From Planctomycetaceae bacterium (GTDB taxonomy: Bacteria; Planctomycetota; Planctomycetia; Planctomycetales; Planctomycetaceae), in the NCBI GenBank assembly GCA_041398825.1, contig JAWKTX010000002.1, positions 124,001 through 188,000 of the forward strand: a DNA stretch of 64,000 nucleotides, in the 5' to 3' direction. The translations under genes and the position numbers were made by a program. Below the pieces are notes generated by a model. That model saw only the letters and a list, made by a program, of their open reading frames with translations, had not been told where the DNA came from and ran no database searches. Position 1 is the first letter of the stretch. Every line of letters begins with the position of its first letter. This document shows positions 9,581 to 18,189 of the stretch, piece by piece.

Positions 9581-9602
9581 TGTTGGGGGGGAACCGGTAT
9601 TG

Positions 9603-10916
9603 TCACTTTCCAGCAGCAACCTGTTCCAGAATATATTCGACGCCTTTTTGAATTTGCGGGTCGTTGAAAGTTCGTTCGGGAACTTCGGTCCCCTCTGCAC
9701 GGATCACATCGCGTTGTTCCCGATCTCGCAGCCAGGCCTGCCACTGTTCTGCATTCAGGCTCAATTCGTACCCGAGATCAGGTTTGACACCCCAGTCGTC
9801 GTCCTTCTTTGAATCCGGGAAGCGATGAATGTTGACCCCACTTGGCCGGTGATAGCTCGCCGTTGTCAACTTCAGTGCACTTTCGCCGGATTCCATGCGA
9901 ATGACGTTCTGGACACTTCCTTTACCCCAGGTTCGTTCGCCGATAACAATCGCGCGGTGGTTGTCCTGCAGGCATGCACTGAGCACCTCACTGGCAGACG
10001 CGCTGTATCTGTTGACGAGAATGGCAACCGGGATAGATGGATACTCGGGTTCATCCTTTCGCGCTTTCCAGGAACGGTCCGGGACGTTGCGGCCCCTGAC
10101 ACTGACGATGTCACCCGATTCCAGAAACATGTCCGCAATCTCAATCGCGGCTTCGAGCAATCCACCAGGATTTGAGCGCAGATCCAGGATCAGTCCCTGC
10201 GCATTCTCTTCGCCAAGAACTTGCAGTGCGCGTTTCATTTCGTCGGCCGTGTGTCGGCTGAAATGGGTCATTCGGATGAAGCCGATCTTGTTTTCCGAAT
10301 CCATCAGATAGTCCCATTCGCCGTTTTGGTTGAAATGATCTCCAAGTACGGTTGGAACCTGAATGACTTCACGATTCATGGACATCTGCATGACTTCGTC
10401 GACGCCAGCGCGTTGAATACCAAGCGTGACGGGACGTCCGGGGGGGCCCTGCAATACTTTCACGGCATCCGTGACATTGAAGCCTTCTGTCGACTCGCCA
10501 TTGACTTCAACAATAACATCACCTGAACGCACGCCGGCACGGTAGGCGGGGGTTCCCGGCAATGGGCTGATAACGGTCAAACGTCCACCCACTCCATTGA
10601 CCTGAATCCCGACGCCACCAAATTCCTGTTCCATCGACTGATCGAATCTCTGAACGTCCCGTTTGGGAATGTAGCTCGAATACTGATCCAGATGTTCGAG
10701 CATGCCGCGGATTGCGGCTTCCATCAACTCTCGACGATCGACGTCACGTACATAGTTGGTATCGATCTGTTCGTATGTTTCGACGAACAGCTTCATCATT
10801 TCGTAGTCAAGCTGGGCGTTTGGTTTTTCGGATTCGTCAGCGTGGACATGGAATGCGGTGAGCATGAGCCCGGTGGTGAGCAGCGAGAGGGACATGAAAA
10901 TACATGGTCGATTCAT
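9603..10916 (-). CDS. S41 family C-terminal processing protease (CtpA-like) with PDZ domain
   Basis: A 437-residue exported serine protease. The N-terminus (MNRPCIFMSLSLLTTGLML...) is a signal peptide. A short helical region and a PDZ domain with the GVGIQV and AGVRSGDVIVEVNG motifs follow, then the S41 catalytic domain with LDLRSNPGG, the nucleophile Ser in YSASASEV and the general-base Lys in WGKGSVQ. It cleaves proteins at their C-termini in the periplasm, often as part of envelope quality control. The start is decided by an AGGAG at 10924-10928, seven bases from the ATG at 10916; the ATG two codons earlier is too close to it. The DUF1559 gene follows after 22 bp. Confidence 0.93.
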   Translation of the reverse strand: MNRPCIFMSLSLLTTGLMLTAFHVHADESEKPNAQLDYEMMKLFVETYEQIDTNYVRDVDRRELMEAAIRGMLEHLDQYSSYIPKRDVQRFDQSMEQEFGGVGIQVNGVGGRLTVISPLPGTPAYRAGVRSGDVIVEVNGESTEGFNVTDAVKVLQGPPGRPVTLGIQRAGVDEVMQMSMNREVIQVPTVLGDHFNQNGEWDYLMDSENKIGFIRMTHFSRHTADEMKRALQVLGEENAQGLILDLRSNPGGLLEAAIEIADMFLESGDIVSVRGRNVPDRSWKARKDEPEYPSIPVAILVNRYSASASEVLSACLQDNHRAIVIGERTWGKGSVQNVIRMESGESALKLTTASYHRPSGVNIHRFPDSKKDDDWGVKPDLGYELSLNAEQWQAWLRDREQRDVIRAEGTEVPERTFNDPQIQKGVEYILEQVAAGK

Positions 10917-10923
10917 AACCATT

Positions 10924-10928
10924 CTCCT
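10924..10928 (-). promoter_or_regulatory. ribosome-binding site deciding the S41 protease start
   Basis: The minus strand reads AGGAG here. It is 7 nt before the ATG at 10916 and only 1 nt before the ATG at 10922, so the former is the functional start. Confidence 0.7.
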
Positions 10929-11153
10929 GCAGAACAGGTTGCTTGGCCGCCGTGCTCCGGAGCAGCGGGAAGCAGCCTGACGCTGCATGCTGGTGGGTGG
11001 GATGTTTCTTTCCGATCAACCCGCAATTGTCGGATGATGCATGGCGGGTGATCAGTGGAGTGAGTACTCTGCGAGAGTCGCAGAAGCAGGAGGATATAGA
11101 AGATGCGCCTGACAGGTCGAGTGATGTCCACAAAGTTGTGAGGGATAAAATCA

Positions 11154-12083
11154 GTGAACAACCCGATTGCCTGGATGAACGGTCAGTTGCTCCCGTTTGA
11201 GCAAACTTCCCTGCCGGTCTGGGATCTGGGCGTGGTTGCAGGCGCTTCCATCACCGAGATGGCCCGGACGTTCGCCCATCGGCCATTTCGTCTGGAACAA
11301 CACCTTCAGCGTCTTATCCGGTCGTGCTCCGCCCTTGGTCTCCATCTTCCGTATGAAAACCAGCAATTACAGGACCTGGCTTCCCGGGTCCTGGAACACA
11401 ACACTCGACTGATTCATCGGCAAAGTGATTTGGGCATCGTTGTATTCGTGACCGCCGGGACGAACGCGACCTATCTGGCCTCGGCCGGGGACTCGGTTTC
11501 AAGGCAGGGGACGGTTGCCATTCACACATTTGAACTGCCTTTTTCAATGTGGCAAAGTGCGATTCAGGAGGGTCTTCGATTACGCATCCCTTCCCGACGG
11601 CAACTACCGTCAGATTCCTTTCCCGTTGAACATAAGGTGCGGAATCGGCTTCACTGGATCCTGGCTGACCGTGACGCAGATGCAGCCGAGCCCGGTGCCA
11701 AGGCTCTGCTACTCAACCGCGATGGTTACATTACCGAGACGAGCACGGCATGTTTTTACGGAGTCATCAATGGAGTAATTGTCACCTCCGATCGTGATGT
11801 GCTGCACAGTATGAGTTGTCAGGTTGTCCAGGAGCTTGCTCGGGATCTGGACATCCCATTCGCCCGACGCCCGTTGCAACTCGACGATATTCCGAAGTTC
11901 AGCGAGGCTTTTGTATCTTCCACACCGTGCTGCCTGTTGCCCGTACATCAGATCAACGGCCGACAAGTCGGTGAGTCACCTGCGTCTGCGAGCAAAGTTT
12001 TCCGTGCGCTGATGAAGTCCTGGTCCGAAATGGCGGGCGTGGAAATAGAGCATCAGATTCTGAATGCAGGCCCGAGCCAGTGA
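11154..12083 (+). CDS. class IV (fold type IV) PLP-dependent aminotransferase
   Basis: A 309-residue enzyme of the branched-chain aminotransferase / D-amino-acid aminotransferase / aminodeoxychorismate lyase family. The N-terminal motif WMNGQLLPFEQTSLPVWD, the PLP-binding Lys161 in PVEHKVRNRLHW and Glu195 in GYITETSTACFY are visible. In branched-chain enzymes the last motif is usually ETSSSNVF-like, so the substrate is uncertain. Alternatives are amino-acid transamination or 4-amino-4-deoxychorismate lyase. The start is a GTG supported by TGAGGGA eight bases upstream. It is divergent from the S41 protease gene, sharing a roughly 240 bp promoter region, and stands alone. Confidence 0.88.
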   Translation: MNNPIAWMNGQLLPFEQTSLPVWDLGVVAGASITEMARTFAHRPFRLEQHLQRLIRSCSALGLHLPYENQQLQDLASRVLEHNTRLIHRQSDLGIVVFVTAGTNATYLASAGDSVSRQGTVAIHTFELPFSMWQSAIQEGLRLRIPSRRQLPSDSFPVEHKVRNRLHWILADRDADAAEPGAKALLLNRDGYITETSTACFYGVINGVIVTSDRDVLHSMSCQVVQELARDLDIPFARRPLQLDDIPKFSEAFVSSTPCCLLPVHQINGRQVGESPASASKVFRALMKSWSEMAGVEIEHQILNAGPSQ

Positions 12084-12108
12084 ACCCTGCTCCTCACTCT
12101 TTGCGCCC

Positions 12109-12169
12109 GATAAACCGGGGCCCTATAAATCCCGGGCCGAATAAATCCGGGCCCGAATAATTCCAGGTC
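12109..12169. repeat. four imperfect 15-16 bp tandem units rich in GGGCCC/CCCGGG palindromes
   Basis: Units begin at 12109, 12124, 12139 and 12155. Each follows the pattern (G)ATAAATCCGGGCC(C), with the last one degenerate. Because each unit contains a self-complementary GC core, the array can fold into several hairpins. It lies 26 bp after the aminotransferase stop codon and may help end that transcript. Confidence 0.7.
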
Positions 12170-12235
12170 GGCGGATGCAATCGTGGAATCAGTCGCGGTA
12201 GCATGATGCGGAGAATTGGCTGATGGGAGCGCAAT

Positions 12236-12271
12236 AAAAAAACGGCTGAGCTCCCAAAGGAACTCAGCCGT
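12236..12271 (-). terminator. rho-independent terminator, minus strand
   Basis: Read on the minus strand, ACGGCTGAG pairs with CTCAGCCGT (9 bp), extended by three more pairs and closed by a four-base loop, and is followed directly by seven Ts. This is a textbook intrinsic terminator for transcripts coming from the HTH-receiver gene side. Confidence 0.85.
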
Positions 12272-12549
12272 CTTCAGTTTAGTGAGGCCAAACTGACAGA
12301 TGCTGCTGCCACAGTCTGAACTGTCATTTTCACCAGCTGTACTGCGTCAGAAACGCAGACAACGTTGCCCAGTTCCCCTGAATTGCACTGGTGTAGACAG
12401 CACAGAAAAAAATCGCACGAAGGATGAAAGTGTTGAGTTCCTGAACAAAAGCCACTGAACAACCATCAGGAATCGGTTGCCCGAAAGTTGTTCGAGTGGC
12501 GTTTGTCTGGAACTCGACGCGGTCAGTTCGCCGAGTCAAATCAGCGGGC

Positions 12550-13122
12550 TTACGCCAGCTGTTTTCGTCGATTGACGAGTGTTCGAATTCGTTCGGCGAG
12601 CAATGCTGCGTCGAATGGCTTTCGGAACGTCTCGTTGAACACAGAACGGTCAAAACCGGAAGCGTTGTCGTCGTCGCTCAGCAGACCGATCAGAACTGTT
12701 TCCGCATATTCAGGGTTCTTGCGGAGGTTCTGAGCAATCATCAGAGCTTCTTCACGCCCCATAACAAAGTCAACAACCACGCAATCGGGGTGAATTGACT
12801 CTGCCTGGATACCGGCTTCAAATCCGCTGGCAGCTATTTCGATCTTAAAGTCATCGTTGGAAATCATCTCGTTCAGGCTTGAACGGGTGACAATATCTGA
12901 ACCAACGAGGAGGATCTTGCCCATCGCTTCGTCTTCCAGCTCGCCGAGGGGCATTCCGTGTTCCTTAAGGAAGCGAATCAGATGTTCGCGCGGAATGCGT
13001 CGGTCCTGTGAGCCAGGAATTCGATAGCCTCGAAGTCGTCCGGAATCGAACCACTTTGAAACTGTACGCGGGGCAACTTTACAGATCTTTGCTACCTGAC
13101 CAGTAGTGAAGATCGTCTTCAT
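12550..13122 (-). CDS. excisionase-type helix-turn-helix plus receiver-domain regulator
   Basis: A 190-residue regulator with the DNA-binding domain first and the receiver domain second. Residues 4-55 (IFTTGQVAKICKVAPRTVSKWFDSGRL, then RRIPREHLIRFL) are a MerR/excisionase winged helix. Residues 68-185 form a receiver-like fold with Asp118 in VVVDFVMG and Lys168 in FRKPF. The acidic pair that normally follows beta-1 is replaced by Gly-Ser (LLVGSD), so Mg2+ binding and phosphorylation may be weak. The start is the ATG at 13122, with GGAG nine bases upstream. Earlier in-frame TTG codons are not needed. HTH-receiver proteins of this layout recur in planctomycetes; the target genes are unknown. 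Confidence 0.82.
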   Translation of the reverse strand: MKTIFTTGQVAKICKVAPRTVSKWFDSGRLRGYRIPGSQDRRIPREHLIRFLKEHGMPLGELEDEAMGKILLVGSDIVTRSSLNEMISNDDFKIEIAASGFEAGIQAESIHPDCVVVDFVMGREEALMIAQNLRKNPEYAETVLIGLLSDDDNASGFDRSVFNETFRKPFDAALLAERIRTLVNRRKQLA

Positions 13123-13286
13123 GGGCGGGCTCTCCAATCATTTCTCACTGCGCCATTTGGCTTCCCATCCCGAGAAACCAAATCGTCACCCCCATGATTT
13201 CCAGTGTGGACTGCAGTTCCAGGGAACAGCAGGTTCGTGTTTCCACAAAAGAGTTTACGGGTCTGGGTGTGACTGGGGTCAATTGC

Positions 13287-13326
13287 GGACTGTGTGCGAT
13301 ACAGTCCTTGTGCCTGTACAAGGCAC
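13287..13326. other. two adjacent hairpins upstream of the HTH-receiver gene
   Basis: GGACTGT (13287-13293) pairs with ACAGTCC (13301-13307), and GTGCCT (13310-13315) pairs with AGGCAC (13321-13326). Neither is followed by a T-run, so they are not intrinsic terminators. They lie 165-204 bp upstream of the regulator's ATG and could be part of a structured leader or an operator. Confidence 0.4.
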
Positions 13327-13880
13327 TTTCGGAGTGCAAAACAGTAGTTGCCCCACGAAACGTGAGTGAACACGATTCGTACGGCTGCCTTCCTTCGTGG
13401 CCATCCCTGCCCCGAATTCAGACCTGCTGAATGCCCCCCTGGCGATTCAGCCAATTGTGCTTCCTGGCCTCCCCGTAGACTGCACTTTCGTGCTGACTAC
13501 CACAACAGGATGACAATCGCCTGCACAATTGTTCGACTGTTCATGTGCGATGACTTTAACCTGTTTAACAGACCTGCACGCACTGACGGCTGGTTGGGCA
13601 GATCCTGTTGATCCAGCGGGACCGAATATAGCCCCATCCAATCGCCCCAAACTGTTTGTCCGCCAGACTTACAGGGACTTGCAATCAGTACGAGCTATCC
13701 TGGTCGCGGCCATCCCACCGACTCCCCGCAAACGTCAAAACCCGATTTACCAGGTTCGTTGCGCAAAGTCTGGCTCAGTTCTCGCCGGGATGTCGGAACG
13801 ATTTTGAGAATTCCGCCAGCCGGAGCGAAAGTTTTGCCTTTAGGGATTCAACCAGTGAATCACCCTACGCATCCGGACGG

Positions 13881-13925
13881 AACTCGCATTGCCTGAACTT
13901 GCATCGCCTGAACTTGCATCGCCTG
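13881..13925. repeat. 15 bp direct tandem repeat, three units, beside the smc stop codon
   Basis: Units AACTCGCATTGCCTG, AACTTGCATCGCCTG and AACTTGCATCGCCTG are directly adjacent, and the start of a fourth (AACTCCAGGT) follows. The array ends about 10 bp from the smc stop codon, in its 3' untranslated region. Confidence 0.8.
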
Positions 13926-13934
13926 AACTCCAGG

Positions 13935-16900
13935 TCAGGCTGCGCGAGCGGAACTGCCGCCTGCTGTTTTGGGATTGAAGTTACCCCGCTCATCCACATC
14001 TTCAAAACGAAGCGACAACCGGCGGGAAACGCCGGACTCTTCCATCGTGACGCCATACAGGACGTCCGTCACGGCCATCGTCGGCTTGCGATGCGTGATC
14101 ATGATGAACTGTGTCGACTGCTGGAAATCACGCAGCACATTCACGAACCGTCCTATGTTGGCGTCATCCAGAGCTGCATCGACTTCGTCCAGAATGCAGA
14201 ATGGGCTCGGCCGACTCTTGAAGATCGCCAGCAGCAATCCCACCGCTGTCATCGTTTTCTCGCCACCGCTGAGCAAAGAAATACTTCGGAGTTCCTTGCC
14301 GGGAGGCCGGGCGACAACATCAATGGCGCATTCCAGGACATCTTCCGGATCTTCCAGAACCAGATCTGCTTCACCGCCTCCGAACAGCCGTCTGAAAAGC
14401 TCCCGAAAGTGGTTCCGGATGCATTCGAACGATTCAATAAACATCCGACGGCTTTCGACGTTGATCTTTCGCACAATCTCACGCAGGGTGTCGCGCGCGG
14501 CTTCAAGATCCTTTAGCTGGTAATGAAGACGATTGAATCGCGATTCCAGCTCATTCAGATTATCCAGGCTCTCGGTGCTGACGTGTCCAATCTTCTTCAA
14601 TTGGCGTCGCAGTCGTTCTACGCGTCGATCGATTTCAGATCGCAGCAGCTGGTACTGCTCGGCATCGTCAATGATTTTCCTGGATTGCTCATCGAACAAT
14701 TGCTGCGCCGCTGCAGCGCTGCCGGCCGCTGCAGGATTGGGATCGTCGTCCTCGGGATCCGTGTCTGATTCGATCGGATGACTGTTCTGACGGTTGAGCC
14801 AGATGGCAACTGCTGACCGTCCGCTCTTGACGGCTTCTGAAACTTCGATCTGAAATTCATCCCGAATTCGTTCCTGAGTGGTCGTCAGCTGGTGCTCAAT
14901 GCCACGAATCTGCAGTTGGTATTCGTGGTGCCTGGATTCGTGCTGACGGCAGTTGTCACGAATTCTTGATTCTGCTTTGGTTGCTTCATTGCGTCTTTGC
15001 CGCAAACGATTTCGAGCATCAGCACGGTCACGCACGGCCACCAGTAAGTGGTCGTCGTTGACGTAAAGTTCGGCAGTTTCTGCGCTGGTATTCAGGCGGG
15101 CGATCAGAAGTTCTCTCTGGCGTTCAACCGCAACCTGAAGGCGTCGCTCTGCTTCCTGTTGCTGCAAACGTCGCTGCTCAAGGTCTTCACGAACACGTTC
15201 GACAGATTCCTGCAATCCCAGCAGGCGTTCTTCGGTACGTGTGAGTTCCACACTGGCGCTGTTTCGTTCACGTTCCAGCGATTCCAGTTCGGCCTGTCGA
15301 GACTGCTGTTCAGCTTCGACTTCTTCAATCTGACTCTGCAACTGCTGAAGTGCACGTTCTCCGGCTGCCTGATGAACATCGGCTTCGTCAATGCGGGTTT
15401 GCAGTGCCTGAACCATTTCACCAGTTGCATCCAGTTGTTCGGACAGCTGCGTCAGCAACTGTTTTTTCTCGGCCAGGCTGCGCAGTCGTTCGTGCAGTGT
15501 TTGTTCGGCGGTTCGACAACGCATCGTGCGTTCGTTGACCTTGCGTTGTCCGCTTTGGAGGTCTTCGTCGGCCGACTGAATGGATCCTGTCAGATGCTGC
15601 AGACGCAGCTCACGTTGCGCAATTTCGTGTTCGATGCGATGCAGCTCATTCCTTAATCGCCGCAATTCGCTCTTGCGAGACAGCACTGCCGATTCACTGC
15701 GCACAGTACCCGCGAAGAGGGTGCCATCATTTTCGACAAGCTCTCCCTGCAACGTCACAAAACGACATTGTCCGCCTGTTTCTTTCTGAAGGCGGAGTGC
15801 GTCATTCAGTGATTCGACAACCCAGGTATCAGCGAGCAATTCGCTGGCCAGGCTGGGCAGTTGACGTGGTGATCGCGCTAACCCGTCTGCTCGTCCAACC
15901 ACTCCACGCTGACCAAAAAGCACAGGAGGCGAATCCGACTGACAGAAGACAGAGCGAACAATCGGGCTGTCTGTTCGCGGATCGACCCACGTGACCTGAA
16001 CGTTGCCCGAAAAAGTCAGGGACGGGAACGACGTGTCGAACGGATCGCTCAGACTCATGTCCAACTGGCTGAGAATGGGGTCCGGCTTTTCAGACCGGCT
16101 CCACCAGCTGGTTGAAAAATCATCATCCGCCGGTTCAGGTTCAGCCAGAGACCGTGCCGGGACGGCCAGACCCCTGCCATCCCCCGTAGCCGACGATCCG
16201 GAGCTGCCGGAAACAGAATCGGCATCTTCCAGGGAAATCAGTCCCACACGACCGGTGATCCGGCAGCGACCGGAATTCAGATATTCTACAAATGGCTGCA
16301 GTCGGCGAACGACCAGCAACTGTGCTCGTCCGGACAGAGCGACTTCCAGCAGTGCCGCATTGTCCATATCCACATCGAGCAGGTCTGCGATACTGCCGCA
16401 AACCAGATTCCACGGTTCAGAATCCGCCTCTTCCGCTCGCCGGAGGATTTCGCGAACCCCGATTCCAAATCCCTCCTGCTTATCTTCGAGGTCTTCGAGA
16501 ACAGTCCGCCGTGCAATCAATCCGCTGCGTTGTTCTCGCAACTCTGCCAGCGACTGGCGGGAGACTGTCTGTTCTGAAATCAGCTGTTCGCGACTGTTCA
16601 GGAGCCCGTCTGTTTCATTTTCGGCTGCCTGCAGTTCTGCGTGAGCATCTTTGAGTTCCTGTTGAGTTTCCAGAACCGCGTGAGACGCTTCTTCCAGAGC
16701 CTGTCGCTGTGTTTCCAGCTGTTGCCATAAATCGGCCGTGCGCTTTTCAGCTGTCGCATACTCGGTCCGCAGTGCACCGGCTGCAGAAGCGGCTTCTGAA
16801 TTGGTGCGAACCTGAACCATCAGCTGCTGGCGTGCCTGTTCCAGATGCTGCTTTGATGATGCGACGGCCTGCTGCAGAACGCCCAGTTGTTCGTCCCCGC

Positions 16901-17981
16901 TGAGAACAACCGTTTTCTTCTTTTCAAACGTCGACCGTTCGTGTTCCAGAACATTGTGAAGATGGACCTGCTCTGCCTCTGCTTCACTCACACGATTGTT
17001 CATGAGTGTTTGTTGTCGCAGCAGTCGTTGTACGTCAGAAGCCAGTTCAGCCTCTCGCGCTGCCTGGTGTCGCGCCGTTGTTTCAAGACTTGCAATCCTG
17101 GATCGCAGTTCCGCGCGTGTCCGCTCGACGTCGCGGAGTTCGTCGTCCACCTCGGACAATGCTGCATCGGCCGCTGCCAGTTGCTGTTCTGCTTCGGTTT
17201 GCTGAACGCGCAATCCTTCCAGCAGCTCTGCTGATTCCTGCATTTGCTTCTGCAGAAGTTCCCGCTGCACAGATTCGCGGCGATAATCATCCGCCGCCAG
17301 CCCAACCCAAAGCTGTTCAAGTTCGGTGGAGACTTCTCGGTAACGTGCAGCTCGTGTTGCCTGACTTCGCACGTTGTTGACCTGCGATTCCACTTCGTCG
17401 ACGATATCTGTCAGTCGGAGAAGATTCTGTTCAACGCGTTCCAGTCGGCGCAAAGCCTCGGTGCGGCGGGATTTGAAGCGACTGATACCAGCTGCTTCCT
17501 CGAAAATCAGCCTTCGATTGGCGGCATTGGACTGCAGAATCTGGTCAACACGACCCTGCTCAATGATGCAGTACGAAGCCGCACCGGCCCCAGTTCCGAC
17601 GAAAAGATCCCGGACATCTTTCAGGCGTGCGGCATTGCGATTGATCAGGTACTCCGAATCGCCGGACTGCCAGAGTCTGCGGCCAACCGAAACTTCGTCT
17701 GCTTCCATCGGAAGAAAGCGAGAGCGATTGTCGAATACGAGAGTGGCTTCGGCAAACTGTGCTCCGGTGCGGCTGGTGGAGCCGTTGAAGATGACGTCGG
17801 TCATCTCTTTTCCACGCAGGCTCTTCGCGCTCTGATCGCCCAGAATCCATTTGATGGAGTCGACGACATTGCTCTTGCCGCTACCGTTCGGGCCCACAAC
17901 GCCGGTAATTCCGACGGAGAACTCGAAGATGGTCTTGTCGGCAAAGCTCTTGAAGCCAAAAAGTTCAAGCTGCCTGAGCAT
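13935..17981 (-). CDS. smc: chromosome segregation SMC ATPase
   Basis: Condensin subunit that organises and segregates the chromosome with ScpA/ScpB. At 1348 residues it is longer than the usual ~1190. The head has Walker A GPNGSGKSN (residues 30-38) and the RGKEMTDVIFNGS segment. Two long coiled-coil arms rich in Gln, Glu, Arg and Leu flank a hinge around residues 500-720. The C-terminal head has the LLSGGEK signature (near 1237) and Walker B CILDEVDAALDD (near 1262). The extra length comes mainly from the hinge side (a Ser/Asp/Pro-rich insert near residues 590-670) and a short C-terminal tail. The start ATG at 17981 gives the canonical MLRQLELFGFKSFADKT opening. It is transcribed after the upstream intergenic region, 208 bp from the FlgI-like gene's end. 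Confidence 0.97.
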   Translation of the reverse strand: MLRQLELFGFKSFADKTIFEFSVGITGVVGPNGSGKSNVVDSIKWILGDQSAKSLRGKEMTDVIFNGSTSRTGAQFAEATLVFDNRSRFLPMEADEVSVGRRLWQSGDSEYLINRNAARLKDVRDLFVGTGAGAASYCIIEQGRVDQILQSNAANRRLIFEEAAGISRFKSRRTEALRRLERVEQNLLRLTDIVDEVESQVNNVRSQATRAARYREVSTELEQLWVGLAADDYRRESVQRELLQKQMQESAELLEGLRVQQTEAEQQLAAADAALSEVDDELRDVERTRAELRSRIASLETTARHQAAREAELASDVQRLLRQQTLMNNRVSEAEAEQVHLHNVLEHERSTFEKKKTVVLSGDEQLGVLQQAVASSKQHLEQARQQLMVQVRTNSEAASAAGALRTEYATAEKRTADLWQQLETQRQALEEASHAVLETQQELKDAHAELQAAENETDGLLNSREQLISEQTVSRQSLAELREQRSGLIARRTVLEDLEDKQEGFGIGVREILRRAEEADSEPWNLVCGSIADLLDVDMDNAALLEVALSGRAQLLVVRRLQPFVEYLNSGRCRITGRVGLISLEDADSVSGSSGSSATGDGRGLAVPARSLAEPEPADDDFSTSWWSRSEKPDPILSQLDMSLSDPFDTSFPSLTFSGNVQVTWVDPRTDSPIVRSVFCQSDSPPVLFGQRGVVGRADGLARSPRQLPSLASELLADTWVVESLNDALRLQKETGGQCRFVTLQGELVENDGTLFAGTVRSESAVLSRKSELRRLRNELHRIEHEIAQRELRLQHLTGSIQSADEDLQSGQRKVNERTMRCRTAEQTLHERLRSLAEKKQLLTQLSEQLDATGEMVQALQTRIDEADVHQAAGERALQQLQSQIEEVEAEQQSRQAELESLERERNSASVELTRTEERLLGLQESVERVREDLEQRRLQQQEAERRLQVAVERQRELLIARLNTSAETAELYVNDDHLLVAVRDRADARNRLRQRRNEATKAESRIRDNCRQHESRHHEYQLQIRGIEHQLTTTQERIRDEFQIEVSEAVKSGRSAVAIWLNRQNSHPIESDTDPEDDDPNPAAAGSAAAAQQLFDEQSRKIIDDAEQYQLLRSEIDRRVERLRRQLKKIGHVSTESLDNLNELESRFNRLHYQLKDLEAARDTLREIVRKINVESRRMFIESFECIRNHFRELFRRLFGGGEADLVLEDPEDVLECAIDVVARPPGKELRSISLLSGGEKTMTAVGLLLAIFKSRPSPFCILDEVDAALDDANIGRFVNVLRDFQQSTQFIMITHRKPTMAVTDVLYGVTMEESGVSRRLSLRFEDVDERGNFNPKTAGGSSARAA

Positions 17982-18189
17982 TCGGTCTGCTTACTGCTGA
18001 ATGGACAATACAGACAGGAGCTTCGCCCCTGATCCAAAGTTGAGATAGTGTTCGAATGCAATCCATTTCAGAATCCGATGCGAGCGTCCTTCGACTCCCG
18101 CAACCTGATGATTCCGATAATTCACTGCGTCGCGGCCCTGATGTTTGCCCGGTACTTCGATAGCGACTCGAAGATCGGCGTTGTACGTT

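Larger units (their letters stand above)
12084..12549. other. intergenic region between convergent genes
   Basis: No convincing coding frame. The region holds the 15-16 bp imperfect tandem repeat (12109-12169) and a rho-independent terminator on the minus strand (12236-12271), annotated separately. The remaining 280 bp between the terminator and the HTH-receiver stop codon would be a long 3' untranslated region or a small RNA. A short 62-codon minus-strand frame there has no support. Confidence 0.5.
13123..13934. other. 812 bp region without a recognisable gene
   Basis: The region lies between the smc stop codon and the start of the HTH-receiver gene. Open frames here are short, overlap each other and look random. 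Visible structures are two adjacent hairpins (13287-13307 and 13310-13326) and a 15 bp tandem repeat (13881-13925) next to the smc stop, both listed separately. It could hold the promoter and leader of the regulator. Confidence 0.5.

Noticed and set aside
12274..12462. 62-codon minus-strand frame between the terminator and the HTH-receiver gene
   Set aside because: It needs a TTG start, has no ribosome-binding site or family resemblance, and is better explained as a 3' untranslated region.
13656..14516. 286-codon plus-strand open frame
   Set aside because: It lies mostly antisense to the strongly supported smc gene, has a composition like a shadow frame, and shows no domain.
15048..15656. 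202-codon plus-strand open frame rich in Phe, Leu and Gln
   Set aside because: It is the antisense reading of the Gln/Glu-rich coiled coil of smc, which naturally lacks stops in this frame.
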